Shown here piece by piece: positions 60,801 through 64,000 of a DNA stretch of 64,000 nucleotides. Position numbers and translations under genes: made by a program. This stretch comes from Scenedesmus sp. ARA3 (taxonomy: Eukaryota; Chlorophyta; Chlorophyceae; Sphaeropleales; Scenedesmaceae). Each line of letters opens with the position of its first letter. Within the stretch, counting starts at the first letter, position 1. Location: NCBI GenBank assembly GCA_004335835.1, contig RWJK01001880.1, positions 1 through 64,000 of the forward strand, in the 5' to 3' direction. Under the pieces are notes generated by a model. The model did not search any database, was not told where the DNA came from, and saw nothing but the letters and a program-made list of their open reading frames with translations.

Positions 60801-61822
60801 AGCTGCTGTGGCGCCACGCCTGCTGCGGCTGCAGGCACGCTATGATTTTGCCGCAGGTGGTGAAGGCCTCAGCGCCAGCATCTGTGTTGATTGGCGCGCA
60901 TTGTTTGATTCAGGGACACACAGGCAGCTGAGTTACACATTGTACACTTGATGTAGCAGCATGGGACCAGCGTCAGTGGCAATGGGCGTGCATTCCTTGA
61001 TGCAGGAGTGTGCAGGCAGAGCGACACAAGCAGCTGATGAGTTGAGGCAGCAGCACGGAAACATGGCACAGGGGCATGCTGCTAGCAAGCTGCAAGCAGG
61101 AGAACGTACAAAGCAGCACTGACAGAAGAGGCGCTGCTGCCCAGATGGGTGCATACTGTGCACATGTACTGCTGGCACAGCGTCCTGCAGTCGTGCATTG
61201 CAATGCATGCAGCTGCGGCCCAAAGCAGCCTCATTGCAGTCACAGGCAGCAACGCGCACGCTCGGCTAACTCAATGCATGATGTGCGTTTCCTGCACACG
61301 CGCACGTGCAGCTGTGTCACCGACACCCCATTGCTGGTGCAACAGCAGCTGGCACCAGCTGGCACTCACCTTGTGTCAGCTTGGCCAGCTGCGCCAGGTC
61401 AGCATCTGCATGCTGCTTGTCTGCCTCTGCTGACCCGTCCTGGCCTTGATAAAACACGTATCCATCGATTTCTGCTGGCCGCGTTTGCTCTGCAGGCGCA
61501 TGCACGTGTGCACAGCAAGTTAGCTGTAGGTGCTGTGGTGCTGCTGCTGCAAGCAATGACGGGGCACAGCAGGGCACAGACATTCCGCACACGCACCTGG
61601 AGTCGGTTTCATTCCAGGTATCACGGTTTCACCGTATCGCCTAACCAGTAGCTCCCTCCAAAGCAGCTGATCGTCGCACAAAGTGCGAATGGTGCTGCAG
61701 CAGCAGGCAAAGGCCGCAGCATCGCGTGCGTCGGGCCACAGGCACTGCAAAATGCCCCTCAAACATGCTGCAGGTAGATCCGTAAGGGGGAAGCCCGCAG
61801 CATCTTCAGCAGAGGCAGCCAT
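56578..61822 (-). CDS. F-box protein with C-terminal PP2 (phloem-lectin-like) domain
   Basis: Seven exons (61822-61597, 61489-61370, 60881-60714, 59655-59488, 58992-58873, 57837-57652, 57239-56578) join without phase error to 549 aa. Residues about 10-60 are an F-box: FPLTDLPAACLRGILQCLWP, DAAAFACCCSTIRTL, DDQLLWRELLVRRYG. The middle is unrecognised (DGYVFYQG, YVKQAALQYRQLQ, SWPPHVPGWVYFPS, YNVVAVTTE, CWEVHPSYDVGLYV). Residues about 300-350 carry PP2 signatures, LHSVWWLDIKGSIPG joined to PPGCYEVAWVVDV and a VTITLSAEAVP strand. In plants such proteins are SCF substrate adaptors in which the PP2 lectin domain recognises glycans; the same role is inferred here. Poly-Q/A inserts interrupt the C-terminal part, which still has WGVVSGGLLHV and WAMVELIPVD. 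Introns hold many exon-end copies. Confidence 0.8.
57410..58190 (-). repeat. Copies of F-box/PP2 exon 6 on both sides
   Basis: Upstream of the real exon (57837-57652) lie a near-complete 5' copy at about 57935-58061 (VPDYRRLCSRLQQLRLDAAH, SCAWLNDQYFSLQGMRD) and a 33-bp one at about 58150-58182 (VPDYRRLC). Downstream, at about 57417-57466, is a copy of the 3' end with donor (LHSVWWLDIKVSIPG, then GTGAGG). Confidence 0.9.
58345..58810 (-). repeat. Ladder of copied exon-5 ends with donors, about 117-bp period
   Basis: VQQLGLVPSPAG followed by GTGCGGC recurs at about 58762-58805, 58640-58680, 58530-58570 and 58415-58445, and a remnant CTGCAGGGCT lies near 58348. The real junction is at 58873. 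Units share TGAACA, GTTGCAACATG-like and CATTCCAA flanks. Confidence 0.9.
59225..59905 (-). repeat. Copies of F-box/PP2 exon-4 start and end
   Basis: The start of exon 59655-59488 with its acceptor (ACAG, DASWPPHVPGWVYFPSCASP) recurs at about 59815-59897. Its end with donor (LARYQTLEAALRSTAQRYN, VVAVTTQ) recurs at about 59228-59310. Flanking (CACACATNN) sequence between 59690 and 59800 is also partly repeated at 59950-60050. Confidence 0.88.
60080..60660 (-). repeat. Three copies of the F-box/PP2 exon-3 end with donor
   Basis: YVKKAALQYRQLQEPAPARD, DLAG and a GTGACT donor recur at about 60223-60297, and variants lie at about 60572-60648 and 60085-60155 (YAKEAAVQYRQWQEPAPASD). The real junction is at 60714. 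The flank CACACATACAC..ACAACAnTC is shared. Confidence 0.9.
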
Positions 61823-64000
61823 GGAGTGCCGGGAGTTGAGGGTATCTGCACTGTCGCAGCTGATTCTGCAAAATTACGGCTGTTCGCGTACGCTTTGAGT
61901 CGTCCTGGTGGCACTTTTGATATGTCACCGATCTTGAGAGTGGGTTGTAGGCGTGCCGATGCCGGAGCGTTGTGTTTCTGCATTTGAATCGTGTCACAGG
62001 TAGGGTTGTCTTATTCTGAGCTTGTGGCCCAATTGTTGCTTCCAGCTTCCCCATCTGTCATGCACAAGTGCATTCAGAGCAATTAAGCAGAGCAGCACGT
62101 CATGGCTGGCCTCCTGGACACAGACAGCTGTGCATGCCAAAGAGCAGTACTAGTGTTGCCAGCGCTGCCAGATTCATGCCATGTGCCCCAGTGGGGTGTG
62201 AGGCCAATTGGTATTGTTCAGAAATGGCGTTGATACAAAGGCTTGAAGCGAACTGAAGCATATTACGTGGTGGCTGTTTTCCCCACATTCCAAGATACAC
62301 TGGCAACGGTTGCAGTAACACTTGCAGTAACACTGTTAATTTGCCAGTGGCACTGCCAGCCACGGTGTTGAGTGATCATCAGGCAGCTGCGTCACGCAAC
62401 CACCGCACACACATTCCTCTGTATGCATTAAACTGCACATCATAAACAACAATTCTTTCAAGAAACACCCCCACAGGTAAACCTGGTCAATGTCTGTTCA
62501 TGGCTAACCATACACTTTACAATTCCGTGTTCAACATGTTGGTGCATGCACACTGTGCATTGCACAGCTACACAGCTTCTGTCACATGCTGACAAACACT
62601 ATGGCGCCCACACCGTATCATCAGTCCGTGATGGGGCAGCGAAATAGCCCATGGAAAGGTTCAAAATACCAGCGTTTCAATTTTCAAGCATCTGCCAGTG
62701 TGCAGTTGGCTGTCTGTGCAGGATGCATTATCAGTGGCGATACTCGCAACCAACCCTCACCACTGAAGACAAAAGTGCACAACCAGAATTGCCTTGTTGT
62801 GTGGACAAAACAGTTCATATGCATCCATTGCTGCTGCAGCTGTGACAACAAACAAGCCCCCTGTTCAAAAGTGTTGACAAGCCTGACCCCAAAAACCCAA
62901 AACTGTACATATGGCTAGCAAACAGCTTGTCACAAGATGTGTTAGTAATGTTGCTGACAGTAGGCTCAGTGTGGTAGAGAAAAGTACAGGGCTGTGGTTG
63001 TATAAGTTCCTCGAGCCTTCAGGCTGAAAGGAGGATGGCCCTTCAGCCTGAAGGAGGATGGCAGAAATATGAGAGAGGAAATTCAACGAAATTTGAAGTA
63101 CATATCCTGCCACTGCTGATCAGCATGTAGATCAAATGGCATGCGTCATACACACCACGCAGCATGCTGGATGCTCCATGTGCACCATACCCAAACCCAC
63201 CATCATTCCTACCAGGTGAACGGCACCGCATATACAATACATTACATTACATTACATGCTCCAATCAACGAGGAGTGGGAACCCCAGTCAGGAGCCAACG
63301 AGAGGCTCATAGGGGGAGGAAACATCAAAGAACAACACATCATCGTCCAAACCGTCAGACGAAAACGCAGAAAAAAAATAACAAACCCCGACACGCACCT
63401 CTCCAAGAACATGCGTCATTAACAAGACATGCGTGAAGTATCCCAGCAGCACGTTGCAGCTGTCACAACGTGGGGCAAGCTCACCAGCATCCTGCACTGC
63501 CTGCTCATCAAGCTGCTTGGCTGCTGATGCTGATGCTCCCAGCCAATGCGCCCCAGCACTTGCACGACTGTAATAGCACAGGCTGTGACTACATAATGCA
63601 GAGTCATCCATGCTGGCAGCATGTGGGCCCATAAGAGGCATGCCAGCAATACGTCTCTGGATATAGCATGAGAGATTTGGTGCTCAAGGGTGGCAGTGTG
63701 TTTAAGGTGCTCACTCTCCTTTTCTGGTCTCAGACCTGTGTTCAACCTGTTGTGGCTCATCCAAGATGGTGCCAGGACCCACATGTAACTATCCTCTCTC
63801 AAAAAAAATACGCCCGCCCCAGCCGCCACAGCAAATTGACGTTCCCAACCTCGGAACTGCCATATTGTCATTACTGCCATGTTGTCATTACTTCCACCAC
63901 CACCAGCAGCAGCAGCAGCCACTGCAGACCTTCCCAGCCCTACATTGCCCCGTCGAACAACGCCAACACCTCTGCCAGCAACAACTGTACACACCTGTAC
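61823..64000. other. Right-edge gene-free stretch
   Basis: No exon could be supported. It should contain the promoter of the F-box/PP2 gene near 61823. Near 63010-63065 the segment TTCAGnCTGAA(n)GGAGGATGGC is duplicated. The remaining open frames are short and without splice support. Confidence 0.4.

Noticed and set aside
63419..63994. Minus-strand frame of 191 codons at the right edge
   Set aside because: Composition is not protein-like, and no domain or splice support is present.

Overview
The window is nuclear DNA of an intron-rich, moderately GC-rich eukaryote, most likely a chlorophycean green alga. The evidence is short phase-matched GT-AG exons, pervasive CAG/CTG runs, a UGA-encoded selenoprotein K, a plastid-type FAD synthetase, a chlorophyllase and a chimeric cell-wall-like protein. 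The genus is not determined; a Scenedesmus-like alga is a guess. There is no operon logic. Genes were rebuilt by joining exons whose phases match and whose joined protein fits a family.

Layout: 310-752 (+) last two exons of an unknown gene; 4352-9954 (-) GH1 beta-glucosidase; 11592-13408 (+) hydrophobic protein, possibly a CPBP-type plastid membrane protein; 16440-19177 (-) secreted repeat protein with a barwin-like C-terminus; 20160-22750 (-) TIP41; 23672-24390 (+) mitochondrial ribosomal protein mL41; 27128-27813 (-) 71-aa protein; 28236-29741 (+) selenoprotein K; 33089-33917 (-) 106-aa secreted protein; 34777-38353 (-) FAD synthetase; 39188-43349 (+) chlorophyllase-like hydrolase; about 45402-47699 (+) unknown protein ending in a PIP-box-like motif; 48977-56082 (-) 12-exon sulfatase; 56578-61822 (-) F-box/PP2-like protein. 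TIP41/mL41, the 71-aa gene/SelK and FAD synthetase/chlorophyllase are divergent pairs.

The most unusual property cuts across genes. Introns, and sometimes 3' flanks, carry one to five degenerate copies of the ends of neighbouring exons together with the adjoining splice site, at spacings of about 25-200 bp. This is seen in nine of the fourteen genes and produces ladders of near-identical decoy donors or acceptors. A second shared trait is that sense-strand (CTG)n runs ending in CAG serve as 3' splice sites, while coding runs are sense-strand CAG/GCN (poly-Q, A, S).

Other points: a frameshift at the GH1 nucleophile motif, a GC-AG intron with copied donors, a sulfatase with C-A-Q-T-R where C-x-P-x-R is expected, a 76-bp near-perfect palindrome, and two assembly gaps inside repeats (27544-27593 and 42039-42128).
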